Made by a program: the position numbers and the translations under genes. 64,000 nt of DNA from Acestrorhynchus altus (taxonomy: Eukaryota > Chordata > Actinopteri > Characiformes > Acestrorhynchidae): contig CM067502.1 in the NCBI GenBank assembly GCA_034509495.1, forward strand, positions 51,508,280-51,572,279, read 5' to 3'. This document shows, piece after piece, positions 13,114 through 22,189 of this stretch. The notes beneath the pieces are model-generated. The model worked only from the letters and a program-made list of their open reading frames with translations. It did not search any database and was not told the DNA's origin. How positions within the stretch are numbered: the stretch's first letter is position 1; each line of letters begins with the position of its first letter.

Positions 13114-13247
13114 GACCAAGAATGGTCTGAGTTGCTACACCGGCGGGAGCTTCTTGGTCTTCATCAGGAGCTTCTTCCTCAGTTTTGGATTTCCTGACCT
13201 GAGTGGCCTTCTATCCATCATCCCAGCTGGCCGACAACAACAGGGAT
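13114..13247 (+). CDS. Mesothelin-like exon with CYTGGSF motif, 3' edge unclear
   Basis: It begins after ttttctctgcag and reads NGLSCYTGGSFLVFIRSFFL, then FGFPDLSGLLSIIPAGR. CYTGGSF followed by SFGFPDL is, from memory, a hallmark at the start of the mesothelin-type portion of giant fish mesothelin-like proteins. After Gln-rich RQQQ the frame runs into a stop at about 13255 unless one base is dropped, and no GT donor is obvious. This exon may therefore be broken. Confidence 0.7.
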
Positions 13248-13439
13248 GCTGACTTCCAACCCTGAGAGGGGAAGATCCAGAAGTCACCCTGTCCCCAGTG
13301 TCAATGGGATGATCGTTAATACAACCTATGATTCTTCAGTATACGCTGTTACTGGCCGTCCTGAGTAAATAATCAGTCCAATAGTGACCAGTCATCACAC
13401 ACCCTCTCTATAGTGGTATTGTCTCCTCTCTCATTCTAG

Positions 13440-13562
13440 CTATTTGGGCTCCATCTCTCAGACGGAACTGAGACAGTTTCTGGAGTGGACCCCCAGTGAG
13501 GGCTGGTCAGATCTCTGCAGCTCCTCAACAACCACAACAAGGACCATGAGTACCTGCAGACA
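13440..13562 (+). CDS. Mesothelin-like exon with one frame break
   Basis: The acceptor tcattctag precedes sequence reading SISQTELRQFLE. In another frame it continues QLLNNHNKDHEYLQT, up to a donor at 13563 (gtacct). Family members keep both parts in one frame, so about one base is missing near 13525. This is one of several frame breaks between 11.2 and 14.1 kb. Confidence 0.65.
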
Positions 13563-13753
13563 GTACCTGTGCTCCCTCTCCCTTTCTCCTCTACCTTCCT
13601 CTCAGCCTTCTTCCTCATTCAGTTCTGTTTCTCTCAAGTTGACTCTTTTCAGATGTGTTTAATGCAGGAATCTACCATTTACAGCTCTCTCGGCCAGCAT
13701 CTCTCAGTTCCCTCCTCGGTTCCTCTCCGGTTCCTCTCTCTGTCTCTCTGCAG

Positions 13754-13966
13754 GGCCGAGTTTGTGTCTGCAGCTGTGGGGCAGGCAGATGTGGGCTGTG
13801 TGTGGTCTCGTGCTGTCAGTGCTTCATCTCAGGATCCAGGTGGATCAGTCAGTTTAGGTCACACTGGTTTGATATCTGCCCTTCATCAACTCTCAGCTCC
13901 TCCAGCTCCCGCCAACTCAGCGCGCCTCACTGTCTGTCATTCAGGAAACTGTGGAGTCTGTGTTTG
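13754..13966 (+). CDS. Mesothelin-like exon with frame breaks, end uncertain
   Basis: The acceptor ctctctgcag is followed by AEFVSAAVGQADVGCVW. After a shift, HWFDICP and later LSAPHCLSFRKL appear in a different frame. The family normally has a QWFD segment and a CLSFRKLVSVLG segment in one frame here. No consensus donor is visible near the end. Confidence 0.6.
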
Positions 13967-14042
13967 AGTCTTCTGTTCTTGTTAAGAAGGACATCTTTCC
14001 TTGATCTAAAAATAATGTCTTAATATCATTTTTAATGATCAG

Positions 14043-14137
14043 GGGTTTCAGTTCTGGGGACGAACTATGATTTCTCCTTCTGAATTTCACCCAGCTGACG
14101 TCTACAGCTCCTATAAAGGCTTATCTGAACAGCAGTG
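14043..14137 (+). CDS. Mesothelin-like exon with two probable frame breaks
   Basis: It reads SVLGTNYDFS, then EFHPADVYSS, then KAYLNSS in three successive frames, which the family keeps in one frame. The donor at 14138 (GTG|gtaaaa) leaves one base, which pairs in phase with the next exon to give Asp. It is the last broken exon before the intact series. Confidence 0.6.
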
Positions 14138-14217
14138 GTAAAACAGCTACGTTCATCTCTCTTTCATGTCTGTCCTTCTGTATGTTCATCTCTGTGCTCT
14201 GGAGACTCTACACATTC

Positions 14218-14220
<3 letters not shown>

Positions 14221-14292
<72 letters not shown>
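14221..14292. repeat. (TG)n microsatellite abutting a 3' splice site
   Basis: 72 bases of perfect GT/TG repeat end 11 bases before the exon at 14304. The tract stands where a polypyrimidine tract would normally be. Confidence 0.95.
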
Positions 14293-14294
<2 letters not shown>

Positions 14295-14303
14295 ATCTTG
14301 TAG

Positions 14304-14434
14304 ATGGATCTCCTCACTGTTATAACTCCTCTGATCCCCTTCTGAACTCCACTGCCTGGTTTAACGACTACATTGGAGTCTTCATCACCTTCATCACCGT
14401 CACTGACCTCCAGTCCTTTGTGTCAGACAGCAAT
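14304..14434 (+). CDS. Mesothelin-like exon 1 of the intact series
   Basis: It reads GSPHCYNSSDPLLNSTAW, then YIGVFITFITVTDLQSF, between a tag acceptor directly after the TG repeat and a gtaatg donor. It has two Asn-X-Ser/Thr sequons and one Cys. From here to 25225 twenty exons join in phase with no frame break. The exon takes two bases of a split codon from the previous exon and ends in phase 0. Confidence 0.85.
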
Positions 14435-14439
14435 GTAAT

Positions 14440-14442
<3 letters not shown>

Positions 14443-14491
<49 letters not shown>
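14443..14491. repeat. (CA)n microsatellite just after a donor
   Basis: 49 bases of CA repeat begin eight bases inside the intron that follows the exon ending at 14434. Confidence 0.95.
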
Positions 14492-14493
<2 letters not shown>

Positions 14494-14530
14494 GTCTCTC
14501 AGTTTACTGAAGTCTGATTGTGTTCTGTAG

Positions 14531-14655
14531 ATCGGAATGTTCCTGGAAAACCCTCAGAATCTGCAGCTGTTTAACAACACAAGAATTTCAGCCGACGTCA
14601 CCACGTACTACAGCTCACAGTTATACATCCATAATCCTTCCTTCAACCCCCTCAG
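14531..14655 (+). CDS. Mesothelin-like exon 2 of the intact series
   Basis: It reads IGMFLENPQNLQLFNNT, then TTYYSSQLYIHNPSFNPL. The acceptor is tgttctgtag and the donor CTCAG|gtacac. Length 125 leaves two bases, which pair with exon 3. The last 45 or so bases plus the donor have been copied four more times just downstream (14684-14955). Confidence 0.85.
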
Positions 14656-14955
14656 GTACACACTACACACTACACCGTAAACACTACAGCTCACAGTTAT
14701 ACATCCATGATCGTGCCTTCAACCCCCTCAGGTACACACTACACCCTAAACACCACAGCTCACAGTTATACATCCAGGATCCTTCCTTCAACCCCCTCAG
14801 GTACACACTACCCACTACACCCTAAACACTACAGCTCACAGTTATACATCCATGATCGTGCCTTCAACCCCCTCAGGTACACACTACACACTAAACACTA
14901 CAGCTCACAGTTATACATCCAGGATCCTTCCTTCAACCCCCTCAGGTACACACTG
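14609..14955 (+). repeat. Minisatellite made from an exon end plus its splice donor, five copies
   Basis: Units of about 62-77 bp begin ctacagctcacag and include the coding tail SQLYIH plus FNPLR and the donor gtacac. The first copy is the real exon end; four more follow. Variants alternate: HNPSF, HDRAF, QDPSF, HDRAF, QDPSF. Every copy keeps the donor. The array ends exactly where a transposable-element fragment begins. Confidence 0.9.
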
Positions 14956-15260
14956 AGAACAGTCCACCAACCAGAAATTTCCAGCCGGCAGTGTCCTGTG
15001 AGCAGCGTCCTGTGAGCACTGATGAAGGACTAGAGGACGACCAACAAACTGTGCAGAAACAGATGAGCTTCTGTCTCTGACTTTACATCTACAAGGTGGA
15101 GACACTCGGTAGGAGTGTCTGATAGAGTGGACAGTGAGTGGACACAGTGTTTAAACACTCCAGCAGCACTGCTGTGTCTGAATATTAAAGACCAGGGTGA
15201 AAGGAAGATTACAAAGTATGCAGCGGAACAGATGGACTACATATGTGTGTCATAGTCAAG
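14955..15260 (+). mobile_element. Fragment of a long-inverted-repeat DNA element
   Basis: It shares long stretches with 29780-30070, including gagaacagtccaccaacc, gatgaaggactagagga, gacactcggtaggagtgtc and gtggacagtgagtggacac. I recognise this as a common non-autonomous element of fish genomes with long terminal inverted repeats. I cannot name the family with certainty. Confidence 0.7.
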
Positions 15261-15328
15261 GACAAGGTTTTTCCAGGAATCCAACCCTTTATGTTCCGCA
15301 GTCTCATTGATTGTTTGTGTGTTGGTAG

Positions 15329-15446
15329 TTTGCCAGCTGTACTCTTGTGTGGAGTTCCAGGATCTGCGTTTGTGTCTCTTGGAGCTGCTCAGAGCCAGAA
15401 CATCCTGGCGAGCCTCAACCAGTTCTGCCCACAGATTGACCCCAAG
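15329..15446 (+). CDS. Mesothelin-like exon 3 of the intact series
   Basis: It reads LPAVLLCGVPGSAFVSLG, then ILASLNQFCPQIDPK. The acceptor gttggtag at 15328 is chosen over tgccag at 15336 because it alone keeps phase with exon 2 and gives the family segment LPA-LLC. The donor is AAG|gtaatc. It has two cysteines. Confidence 0.85.
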
Positions 15447-15650
15447 GTAATCTTCTACCATTTGAGTGTGGGGCAGTTATGGTGTGAATGTTGCTTGTTT
15501 GGTCCCCTAAACTGACAGGATATAACTTAAAGTGTTAGTTGTTCGAGTCCTTTAATTGACAGGTTGTGATTGAAGTGCCCAGTCTGCTCCCTGGGTGCCA
15601 GAGCAGAGGCTGCCCTTGGCTTCAGGCACATGTGGTTACTGTGTCACTGT

Positions 15651-15697
15651 ATGTGTGTGTGTGTGTGTGTGTGCATGTGTGGGTGTGTGTGTGTGCG
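15651..15697. repeat. (TG)n microsatellite, interrupted
   Basis: TG repeat with GCA and GGG interruptions inside the intron. Confidence 0.9.
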
Positions 15698-15803
15698 TCA
15701 TCTCAATGTACAGATGGGTACAGATAGTACAGTCTACTATCACTCATTACAATCACTCATTCTGTAATAGGGTGAGTTACACATCATTCTCCTCTTCTCC
15801 CAG

Positions 15804-16016
15804 GTTACAGCAGCTCTGGTGGCAAACATCCCCACTTTATCCACATCTACTATCCAGATACTTGGAAACCAAAGCATTGGACTGACTGAGGGTCAAATTG
15901 CAGTTGCTGTTCCCACCACCATTAACAGCACCCTGTCTACACTCAGCAGCATCACAGGCTGGAACCAGGGCCAGGCCAATGCTGTCATCCAGAGCATCAC
16001 TAATGCAGGCTTTCAA
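15804..16016 (+). CDS. Mesothelin-like exon 4 of the intact series
   Basis: 213 bp, 71 codons in phase 0. It reads VTAALVANIPTLSTSTIQIL, then GLTEGQIAVAVPTTI, then ITGWNQGQANAVIQSI. The short helical repeats with NIPTLS and GLT-GQI motifs match the superhelical mesothelin/stereocilin type of domain. Acceptor ctcttctcccag; donor CAA|gtgagt. Confidence 0.9.
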
Positions 16017-16968
16017 GTGAGTGTTCTCTACTGTACACATTATACATCACATATAATATAATATATGTATTACTTCAGAAGACATGATGGTTATAATGGT
16101 GTACCTCAGGACATACAGTGCAGTGGAAATGGAAATGAAAATGTATCATTTAGATTTTTTGTCAGGTTGATTATATCAGATTATCAAACATATATCAGTA
16201 TCAGACAAAGATAACCTGAGTAAATACAAACTGATGAATTATGAAACAAGCTGACACTATTTGAAAAAAATATGAACTATGATTAACCACACTGTTAACC
16301 TGTAGCATCATCAAATCACTTGTCTGAAGGGTCTGACAACGTGAAGAAGCTGAAAGATCTAAAAAAGCAACACATTGTGCCCCAATCTGAAGAAATTCAA
16401 GAAGAGATGAGAAAGTCTTTGGCCTCTATCAGTCTGGGAAAGGTTACAAAGCCAGTTTCTCCCCCCAATTCCCCAACCCCATGAGGACGAACACATCTCC
16501 TGAGACACAAAGTCAAACACCTCTTTGTGAACTGACACCAATCTGTTTCACATGCAGCACTCGGGTCTCCAGCTCCAATGCCTTCCGTCAGTTTTGTGTG
16601 GGTGTGTGACCTGGTCATGTACTTGAGCATGACCTGGGATTCAAACCTGTGATCTTGGAATTATAGTGGTAGTGCATTAGACTGCTGAGCCACTCAAAGC
16701 CCACACAAAGGCATTTCTTTGGGACATGCTTTGGGATTCCAGCGAAAAAACATGGAAGAGGGGTTGTGAGGGATGGCTCCAGGGTTGGAGAGCCTCCGGA
16801 CACCAGAGAGCTTCACCTGTGCCTTGGCTTTGAAAGAGGTAGAAACTCAGACCAGCATTTCCTGTGTCTTTGTTTGTGTGTGAATGTGTGGTCAGCCAGT
16901 TGTCTCAAAAATGGTATCTTTGGGACAGTTCCAAGGTGAAAACCTTACATTGAGCAAATAAACAGCAT
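16017..16968. other. Intron without recognised genes
   Basis: AT-rich intron. A stretch near 16600-16700 (gtgcattagactgctgagccac) vaguely resembles an inverted tRNA-derived SINE head, but nothing firm can be assigned. Confidence 0.5.
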
Positions 16969-17090
16969 GATTACCCTGAACACTGGAAATAACTCTGTGG
17001 ACTGATGAGACAAAAGTGAAACTTTTTGGAATGTGTGCGTCTAGATACAGCTGGCTTAAGAATTAAACAGCATTTCAGAAAAAGATCATC
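16969..17090 (+). mobile_element. Tc1/mariner transposase fragment
   Basis: The frame reads WTDETKVKLFGMC, then QHFRKR, matching the Tc1 region around the first catalytic Asp (family form W-D-E-K-L-F-G). It is only about 120 bases and runs directly into a second fragment in the opposite orientation. Confidence 0.75.
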
Positions 17091-17097
17091 AAACCTA

Positions 17098-17460
17098 CAG
17101 TGAAATCTGTCAAGCGGGCAGGGAAGTGTTGCAGTCTGGCGGAGACATTCCTGCGTGAACTTTGCTGTGTGCGGGAGCATTGTCCTGCTGAAAAATGCCA
17201 TTTGTAAGGCCTGCCATTAGAGGTGACACGCATGTCCACAGGATGTCCTGCACATATTGCTGAGCCACTTTTGTATACGATGCTCCCCAGATCATCCCAC
17301 CAGCACATGGGGGTTTGTTTCTCTGTAGTAATAGGCAGGAGTGAAGCCCTCACCATGAGGCCTCTATACTCACACCTGATCATCGTCCAACGCCAACAGA
17401 ACCTGGAGTCAACACTATACAGCACCAGTCCACGTGTGCATGCTCTCAACACCTCCTAAC
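17098..17460 (-). mobile_element. Tc1/mariner transposase fragment, reverse orientation
   Basis: Minus-strand translation contains MIWGAS, then PLMAG, then FQQDNAPAHS, the Tc1-type segment with the second catalytic Asp. Frame breaks occur. It abuts the + strand fragment, so this intron carries a head-to-head or nested pair. Confidence 0.75.
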
Positions 17461-17676
17461 AGCTTGGACAGAACAGCGTAGATGATTTGCAATTCATTGA
17501 TGTTGAGCCTATTTTGGGTTCAGTGCTGCAGCCCAACTTTCACCTAAAGTCTTCACTTTTAACTACAGTCACGTTTGGGTCGTGTACCATTTTAAATAGC
17601 CAACTCTGTGTCTACTGTGTCTAATATTTCTACAAAATATTGAATACTGAGTGTGAATTGTTATACTGACTGACAG

Positions 17677-17847
17677 ATCAACAGTGCCTCTTCTCTGGTG
17701 AGTCTGGGCAGCCTCATCGCAGGCGTCCCCTCAGCCACCATCGCCAGCATCCCACCCACTCAGCTCCTGAGTGTATCCCAGAATCCAACATTCATCAACA
17801 ACATTCTGTCGTCACCGGTGACTGTACAACAGACATACGTCCAGCAG
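17677..17847 (+). CDS. Mesothelin-like exon 5 of the intact series
   Basis: 57 codons in phase 0. It reads INSASSLVSLGSLIAGVPS, then IPPTQLLSVSQNPTF. LGSLI-GVPS followed by IPP-QLL is the characteristic mesothelin-type repeat. Acceptor gactgacag; donor CAG|gtaatc. Confidence 0.9.
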
Positions 17848-17954
17848 GTAATCACACACACAGTTACAGGGTTACTGAAGTATCTGCAGAACCTGCAGTC
17901 GCTTATTAAAAGCAAAACCCAACCCACTCAGTTCTGTTCTTCTCTGGTGTCCAG

Positions 17955-18092
17955 ATTGTCTCTCTAGATCAGACCAAAGTGCTGCAGAATGTTCCGGATG
18001 CCCTGGCGGCGTATATCCCACCAGTGCTGCTGTCATCTCCAACGTCTGTTAATGTCTCCCTCATCAACCAGAAGAGCTGGAACCAACAGCAG
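17955..18092 (+). CDS. Mesothelin-like exon 6 of the intact series
   Basis: 46 codons in phase 0. It reads IVSLDQTKVLQNVPDALAAY, then IPPVLLSSPTSVNVSLIN, then KSWNQQQ. Acceptor tggtgtccag; donor CAG|gtaaca. It has one clear N-glycosylation sequon (NVS). Confidence 0.9.
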
Positions 18093-18156
18093 GTAACAGA
18101 AAACACTCAAACACCCAACCATGTCTATTGTATAGCATATTATTGTGAGTGGTCTT

Positions 18157-18221
18157 ACCCTAAAACTGACCCTAAAACTGACCCTAAAACTGACCCTAAA
18201 ACTGACCCTAAAACTGACCCA
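18157..18221. repeat. 12-bp intronic tandem repeat, about five copies
   Basis: accctaaaactg is repeated five times with no visible change. It is not a vertebrate telomere repeat and is not known to me as functional. Confidence 0.9.
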
Positions 18222-18320
18222 AATCCAGTAAAGCTCCACTGGGTTCAGCAGCAGGTCTACAATAGACCTTTAAACTGTTACAATAGACTGTTACTACCTT
18301 ATGAACTCTGCACTCTTGCC

Positions 18321-18323
<3 letters not shown>

Positions 18324-18357
<34 letters not shown>

Positions 18358-18361
18358 ACAC
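18324..18361. repeat. (CA)n microsatellite
   Basis: Short CA tract with one CATA interruption, in the intron. Confidence 0.9.
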
Positions 18362-18518
18362 CTGCAATGTGCCTTGTTCAGATCACTAAATGAAACTGCT
18401 GATGTCAGAATCTGTGAACTAACGACAGAAAGTTGTAGCCGAATGTGGTACGAAACATTAATCTGTTACATAACAAAATTCACTGTTCAAATGTTCTTTA
18501 TCTTTGTTTTGTTATTAG

Positions 18519-18568
18519 GCTGTGGTGTTGTTTGGTCCAGTAGCCAATGCAACTGACAATACTGAAGA
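18519..18568 (+). CDS. Mesothelin-like exon 7 of the intact series
   Basis: A 50-bp exon reading AVVLFGPVANATDNTEE with the next exon. The family has VLFG-VA-ATDNTEEL here. Acceptor tgttattag; donor GAAGA|gtgagt, followed at once by CA repeat. One sequon (NAT). Confidence 0.88.
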
Positions 18569-18575
18569 GTGAGTT

Positions 18576-18606
<31 letters not shown>
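18576..18606. repeat. (CA)n microsatellite just after a donor
   Basis: CA repeat beginning seven bases downstream of the donor at 18569. Confidence 0.9.
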
Positions 18607-18608
<2 letters not shown>

Positions 18609-18765
18609 GTGCACAAGCAGCACAAGCAAATCAAAGTGTGTAAGATCTGTGTAATGTTGAGGAAATGCAGTCACAGGATCCATGTGCATGTCAGTTTCAG
18701 TTGCCGGAGACGGGGTTGTTCAGGTTTTCAGATCTTAAATGTACCGTCTGTGTCTCCCCCCGCAG

Positions 18766-18898
18766 GCTGTCGGTGTCAGTGCTGCAGGGATTCACCTGCA
18801 GCTCCGTTCAGACTCTACCTCAGCAGAAAGTCAGACAGCTGGTGACCGCCTGTAGACCACGTCCAGGCAGGAGCAAGGTCGCCCTGAAAGAGTCTCAG
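18766..18898 (+). CDS. Mesothelin-like exon 8 of the intact series
   Basis: It reads LSVSVLQGFTCSSVQTLPQQ, then LVTACRPRPGRSKVALKESQ. FTCSSVQ and ACRPR are conserved in fish mesothelin-like proteins. Two cysteines probably form a disulfide. Acceptor cccccgcag; donor CAG|gtacac. The first base completes Glu from exon 7. Confidence 0.9.
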
Positions 18899-19159
18899 GT
18901 ACACACTCTGATCACACTCACTCACTGATAATCAGCCTTAATCTGTATGCATTCACTTGTAAATGATACACACTGTCCACGACAGCTAGGGCAGAAATGT
19001 AGGTTAGTCTGGTAATGAGATCAGTGTCCTGTCATGTACGATATAGACGACTCATGAACTGGGTTGGATGGATGTCTGTGGTGTTGGTGGGGCAGCTATT
19101 AGACAGGAACCTGTCACTCATGAGCCTGTCTGTCTGCATGAAACATCATTCTAGGTACA

Positions 19160-19280
19160 CGCAGGTCTGTAATTAAGAAGTGCTCCTATGTGGTCCGAGG
19201 AGCTGATAGAATGGACAGTGAGTGTATAAACAAGGTGTTGGTCATAATGTATTGGCGGATTGGTGTGTTTCTGGAATATG
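19160..19280 (+). mobile_element. End of a long-inverted-repeat DNA element
   Basis: The sequence gaagtgctcctatgtggt, then gatagaatggacagtgagtg, then ggtgttggtcataatgt resembles the terminal part of the element whose inner part lies at 14955-15260 and 29684-30066. Only one end is visible. Confidence 0.5.
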
Positions 19281-19350
19281 GAGCTGATATGAATTGTGAT
19301 TTGAATACCTGGTTTGAAGGTGGTGAGATGTACGGTGTTCTGTGTTGCAG

Positions 19351-19433
19351 CTGACCTGCATGAACAAGTATTTGGAAGGGGACTCAACTCTGAACTTCAC
19401 TGATGTACCTCGTGATATGCTTCTCTACTACAG
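19351..19433 (+). CDS. Mesothelin-like exon 9 of the intact series
   Basis: It reads LTCMNKYLEGDSTLNFTDVP, then RDMLLYY. It has one Cys and one sequon (NFT). Acceptor tgtgttgcag; donor ACAG|gtgtgt. The final two bases pair with exon 10 to give Ser. Confidence 0.9.
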
Positions 19434-19682
19434 GTGTGTATGGTAGATCATGTTTTTATTCACAGTGTGACACCAGGCTGGGACAGCACTGGGTCCTGTT
19501 TGATCTCTCAAACACACACTTACCACCAGAAACATGTTTAATTGCACATAAATCTCCACATCACTCACACACAATGATGGAACATGATGGCTTCAACACC
19601 TACCCTATTCGCTGGAATTTGCTGGTAAATTTTCTATAAAATATTCAATATAATCTAAGATTAAAGTTAAATGTCACTTGCC

Positions 19683-19815
19683 TGATCAGAGAGAGGGGGC
19701 GGGGCTGATGATCAACCTGCATACAGACTCTGACTGATCAGAGAGAGGGGGCGGGGCTGATGATGAACCTGCATACAGACTCTGACTGATCAGAGAGAGG
19801 GGGCGGGGCTGATGT
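19683..19815 (+). repeat. 52-bp GC-box minisatellite, three units
   Basis: The unit contains cagagagagggggcgggg and then ctgatgatcaacctgcata. It recurs at 27075-27125 (inverted), 34437-34735 and 62508-63670. Each unit carries a perfect GGGGCGGGGC box of the Sp1/KLF type. Confidence 0.9.
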
Positions 19816-20260
19816 GAAGGAAGAGGCTGTTTGCTCTTTTTGTTTGCTCACACAGTGTTCAAATTTCAGAATAAAAGTCCTGAGAAGGGACAATATTGAT
19901 ACATACAACAACAATAAAGGACATTCAGGTTGTTTTTAATTTTTTTGGACGACTGTCAAGTTTATTGAACAAATAATAATTATAAGTATCCTTGTCAATC
20001 TAAACATTACAAAAAACTCAATTTTATTTTTGAAGAAAATGTCAAATTCATACAAATGTTTAAATTCTGTTGATGTTTTCTTCTCAAATGAGAAGTTAAG
20101 AAAAGAGTAATTTAGAATCTCCTGAAAATAGTCATCTGGTGTGTGTGACTGTCTCCTATAAATACGTTTAATTGTTTTGGTGATTAAACGACAAAGACAT
20201 CCTACAGAATCAGCCTGGGGCTCTAAAGGTTAATAATGATTTGAGACAAATTTCAGAGAC
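19816..20260 (+). mobile_element. Flank of the dispersed element that carries the 52-bp minisatellite
   Basis: Sequence such as aataaaagtcctgagaag and aataaaggacattcaggttg reappears inverted at 26960-27060. The piece cctgaaaatagtcatctggt, then tctcctataaatac, reappears at 63840-63890. The minisatellite therefore seems to travel inside a larger element. Class unknown; no coding sequence seen. Confidence 0.6.
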
Positions 20261-20335
20261 ACAATGTCCCATGTAGTCATTGATGTTACTCTGTCTCTTC
20301 TGTCGTATGTGTTTATGTTCGTTTGTGTGTTTTAG

Positions 20336-20462
20336 TTATAATAGGGTACCGAAGGAGAACTGCAGGTTGTATTTCAGTGCTCTGAGTGCAGCAGATTTCT
20401 CCATTCCTTCCAGCGTCCTCAAACGACAGTCCATCTTGTTCAACAGTGCACAGGATTGTCTG
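20336..20462 (+). CDS. Mesothelin-like exon 10 of the intact series
   Basis: It reads YNRVPKENCRLYFSALSAAD, then FSIPSSVLKRQSILFNSAQD, then CL. Two cysteines. Acceptor gtgtgttttag; donor CTG|gtaaag. It joins exon 9 to give 70 codons in phase. Confidence 0.9.
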
Positions 20463-20768
20463 GTAAAGCACACGTCTACATCCAAAGCAAAGACATTTAC
20501 TAACAGATTTCTTGACAAACCTCTTTCTCAGACGGCAAAAGAGAAGATAAAGAAATGTCCGTTATATAATCCAGGAAAATCACTATGTTGTCAGCATGTA
20601 ATACAATGTAAACCCTGCTGTGAAACGTGTTGAATGCTTTAAACTTTAGTCCACTGCTGGCGTCCCAGTTACTTGTTGCAGGACTGCCTCTGCTCATACC
20701 CAGTCCTAAACCAAGGAGTCTAAACTCTTACAGTTCTCAAACACACACTCTTACCTGTGTTCTTGTAG

Positions 20769-20959
20769 GGTATTAAAGGTGTGAGTCTGAGCAGGGATCA
20801 TGTGAATGTTCTGGGTAATATGACCTGCACACTGGACCCCTCCTACATCCCGAACTCTGATCCACTCATCCTGGAGAAACTGAAGAACTGTGGAGGCCTT
20901 TCTGATGCTCAGGTCACAGCTATTGAGATCCTGCTGTTCTCTGGAAACACCCCGTATGG
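20769..20959 (+). CDS. Mesothelin-like exon 11 of the intact series
   Basis: It reads GIKGVSLSRDHVNVLGNMTC, then SYIPNSDPLILEKLKNC, then GLSDAQVTAIEILLFSGNT. The segment NSDPLILEKLK-C is strongly conserved in the fish family. Three cysteines and one NMT sequon. Acceptor gttcttgtag; donor TGG|gtgaga. Confidence 0.92.
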
Positions 20960-21083
20960 GTGAGACAGACATTAGACCTTAGGATTTTGCACATGTAGTA
21001 CACATCTGTGTAAACATCTATCTATACATTTTTTTTTTAGCAGAAACAATAATTATACATGAAATCTCCCTGTTTGCCCACAG

Positions 21084-21174
21084 TAATACCTCAACCTGGA
21101 ATCTGAACACTCTGGGACAGCTGGGCATCCTTCCCCTCTTCCTGAAACGAGACTTCTGGGCCACTTTTAGCTCG
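21084..21174 (+). CDS. Mesothelin-like exon 12 of the intact series
   Basis: It reads NTSTWNLNTLGQLGILPLFL, then KRDFWATFSS. LGQLGILPL is the mesothelin-type repeat. Acceptor ttgcccacag; donor TCG|gtatgt. The first base completes Gly from exon 11. Confidence 0.9.
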
Positions 21175-21263
21175 GTATGTAAATCTGAAGATAGATCTCA
21201 GTCTCAGTGGGTTCACTATCCAACAGTACGGTGTGTTAATTGCGTTTTCTTTGTCTTTTAAAG

Positions 21264-21393
21264 ACTATAAAGGCAACCTTTTTGAAATCCTTCATTCCAA
21301 TGCTGAAGAATCAGAAGATCCCAATATTACAACAACAGAAATTCTTTACAGAACTCAACTATAATTTCAAACTCATACGACGTGCAATAACAG
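21264..21393 (+). CDS. Mesothelin-like exon 13, region of the usual cleavage site
   Basis: It reads TIKATFLKSFIPMLKNQKI, then FFTELNYNFKLIRRAIT. In mesothelin this is about where a furin-type site separates the N-terminal fragment. Here only LIRR is present, with no Arg four residues before the cleavage point, so a classical R-X-X-R site is not visible. Acceptor tcttttaaag; donor ACAG|gtaaaa. Confidence 0.88.
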
Positions 21394-21539
21394 GTAAAAA
21401 CACACCGACACACAGATACAGGTTTGTAGGTTTGTAAGTCTGATGGTAATAGTTCTGTTGTTAGGCTGAAGCTCCAAAATGGGAATCAGAATACAGACCC
21501 ACTCAGATGTTTGATACAGCAGATAATTACGCTCATCAA

Positions 21540-21660
21540 CAAAAAAAGGTTGTACCCGACAGGGAGCCACTGAGAACGGCAGTGGGTCATCTTCAGTGAT
21601 GAGTCCCACTTTTGTCTTGTGGAGACGACCAGGAAATCTGTGTGTGGAGACACTGGTCAT
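21540..21660 (+). mobile_element. Tc1/mariner transposase fragment
   Basis: The frame reads WVIFSDESHFCLVE, matching the Tc1 motif around the first catalytic Asp (W-FSDES-F). Only about 120 bases are recognisable, in the intron before the exon at 21709. Confidence 0.7.
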
Positions 21661-21708
21661 TCTATCATTTCTGTAACTGAAATTCTGTCCTGTTTCTGTG
21701 TCTGACAG

Positions 21709-21890
21709 CTTGCACAACCGGCAGCATCACGGTGGCAACAATTGCAGATCCTTCATTTCCATTTGGATATGATGTCACTCAGTTTGATGCATGTCTGGAC
21801 ATCACTGTCCTAAGGGACAATGTGGCAGCCATCACTGATAAAGTGGTGGACACCAGCTTACAGACTGTAATTCTGAGCAAGTTAAACCAG
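21709..21890 (+). CDS. Mesothelin-like exon 14 of the intact series
   Basis: It reads CTTGSITVATIADPSFPFGY, then FDACLDITVLRDNVAAI, then LQTVILSKLNQ. The segment ADPSFPFGYD-TQFD-CLD is highly characteristic of the fish family. Two cysteines. Acceptor tgtctgacag; donor CAG|gtctgt. Confidence 0.92.
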
Positions 21891-22033
21891 GTCTGTATGG
21901 TTAATGAGGGCGTTTGTGTATTTGAGACGCTGCTCTGTAAACATCTGTAATATTCTGTAAATATTTCTTTACCTTACAGGTTTTTGCGCTGTAGCTTTTT
22001 CGAGTTGTTGTTATGTATCTGTTTGTGTTGCAG

Positions 22034-22189
22034 TTCTACCCATCAAGCCTTCCAAACAGTGTGGTGCAGCTACTGGGCTCCACATCTCGAGTAGCCACTG
22101 TTAGTGACATCAACAACTGGAACATCTCCACAATTGACACCCTGTCCTCTTTGATGGACCCAAATAATGGAGCCTGGACCTCAGACCAG
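22034..22189 (+). CDS. Mesothelin-like exon 15 of the intact series
   Basis: 52 codons in phase 0. It reads FYPSSLPNSVVQLLGSTSRV, then DINNWNISTIDTLSSLMDPN, then GAWTSDQ. WNI-TIDTL is a typical mesothelin/stereocilin motif. The donor CAG|gtagtg runs straight into a TG repeat (22190-22214). Confidence 0.92.

Noticed and set aside
12979..13197. Open frame starting with a long His-Thr run
   Set aside because: It is a translated CA microsatellite; only the part from 13114, in another frame, resembles a real exon.
16560..16800. Possible tRNA gene or SINE head
   Set aside because: Only a short stretch resembles a tRNA-like anticodon region; no A and B box pair or cloverleaf could be supported.
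18157..18221. Telomere-like repeat
   Set aside because: accctaaaactg is not the vertebrate telomere unit; it is a short intronic tandem repeat.
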